IMG/VR virus record: IMGVR_UViG_3300041955_000887
Coordinates: 1-29,716 of that record
Source of the DNA: a virus
DNA: 29,716 nucleotides
Direction: 5' to 3' (one strand)
Shown: positions 29,469 through 29,716 of the stretch, in pieces
Position numbering within the stretch: position 1 is the stretch's first letter
Layout: the number at the start of each line of letters is the position of its first letter
Made by a program: the position numbers and the translations under genes
The notes under the pieces: model-generated
Database searches by the model: none
What the model saw: only the letters and a program-made list of their open reading frames with translations
What the model was told of the DNA's origin: nothing

Positions 29469-29609
29469 CTAACGCGCTCCCGCCGGCAGTTGCGCCGCGA
29501 TCGCATCGGCGCCCTCCTGCAGCATGGGACGCACAACAGCCTGGCTGAGGTAGGTCATCGCCGCGGCGAACACCACCAGGCAAAAAATCATGGTCTTGAT
29601 CACGTCCAT
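29469..29609 (-). CDS. Small N-terminal TM protein, 46 aa
   Basis: AGGAGG lies 9 bases before the ATG at 29609. Residues 4-20 (IKTMIFCLVVFAAAMTY) form one hydrophobic helix, followed by SQAVVRPMLQEGADAIAAQL. The stop is directly upstream of the next start. Function unknown; it is the first gene seen in this block. Confidence 0.7.
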   Translation of the reverse strand: MDVIKTMIFCLVVFAAAMTYLSQAVVRPMLQEGADAIAAQLPAGAR

Positions 29610-29633
29610 CGTCGTCTGCCTCCTGAGTGTTTT

Positions 29634-29710
29634 GCGGGGGAGCGAGTCGAACCCGCTGTCTCCTGGCTATGAGCCAGGCGAAGTGGCGAATTACCGTCTG
29701 TCTCCCCCGC
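29634..29710 (-). tRNA. tRNA-like element with CAT anticodon (Met/Ile2 type), degenerate
   Basis: On the minus strand an anticodon arm CCTGG-CTCATAG-CCAGG is perfect and gives anticodon CAT. The T-loop box GGTTCGACTC is present. The ends pair as GCGGGGGAG/CTCCCCCGC. However, the T-stem 3' side is about 3 bases short of a normal 5-bp stem and 7-base loop. The D-arm is long and contains a TTCGCC-AC-TTCGCC direct repeat. It is therefore a pseudo-tRNA, a divergent phage tRNA, or a tRNA-derived remnant. Confidence 0.45.
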
Positions 29711-29716
29711 GCGTTT

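Overview
The window is a high-GC block of a tailed double-stranded DNA phage (siphophage-type) or prophage. Every gene I can support lies on the minus strand and is read from the right edge toward the left. Genes are packed with ATGA/TGATG overlaps or very short gaps. No integrase, repressor, replication or lysis gene is visible, so free phage and prophage cannot be told apart. The host is not identifiable from sequence alone. A tail-tip gene set in the order of the Rhodobacter gene transfer agent (GTA), DUF2163/DUF2460 proteins and a GTA-type head-spike domain point to a phage of a Gram-negative, alphaproteobacterium-like or soil bacterium (inference).

Layout in transcription order. (1) 29710-27277: a degenerate tRNA-like element, several very small genes (one membrane protein, one Cys/His-rich protein, a 28-residue microprotein, a Lys-rich histone-tail-like peptide), an HNH endonuclease, a J-domain protein and a truncated winged-helix-like protein. 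(2) 27138-25772: a visibly AT-richer island with two paralogous three-TM membrane proteins resembling the membrane effectors of bacterial anti-phage systems. (3) 25741-21907: packaging, with the P27-family small terminase, a 206-bp gap holding a perfect 16-bp palindrome, the large terminase, an unknown helical protein and a Ku DNA-end-binding protein. (4) 21669-18118: a zinc-ribbon protein, a Fis-type HTH protein, two small proteins, portal and prohead protease.

(5) 18082-13136: a small membrane protein, the HK97-type major capsid protein flanked by two strong hairpins, three small virion-type proteins, two proteins with signal peptides and Thr/Pro stalks (one a GTA-type spike-base protein) and the gp6-like connector. 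(6) 13139-8174: head-tail joining protein, HK97 gp10-like protein, a 58-residue membrane protein, tail terminator, major tail protein, the tail assembly chaperone pair with an evident programmed -1 frameshift, and the tape measure. (7) 8171-1: distal tail protein, hub, NlpC/P60 peptidase, a glycosyltransferase inserted in the tail tip, a very large GTA gp15-like tip protein with a beta-propeller-like insertion, and two tail-fibre-like proteins, the last running off the left edge.

Most worth follow-up: a phage Ku with an unknown partner inside the packaging operon; the tandem membrane-effector-like pair; the A-AAA-AAC frameshift; Sec-type signal peptides on three predicted virion proteins; and the propeller insertion in the tail tip.
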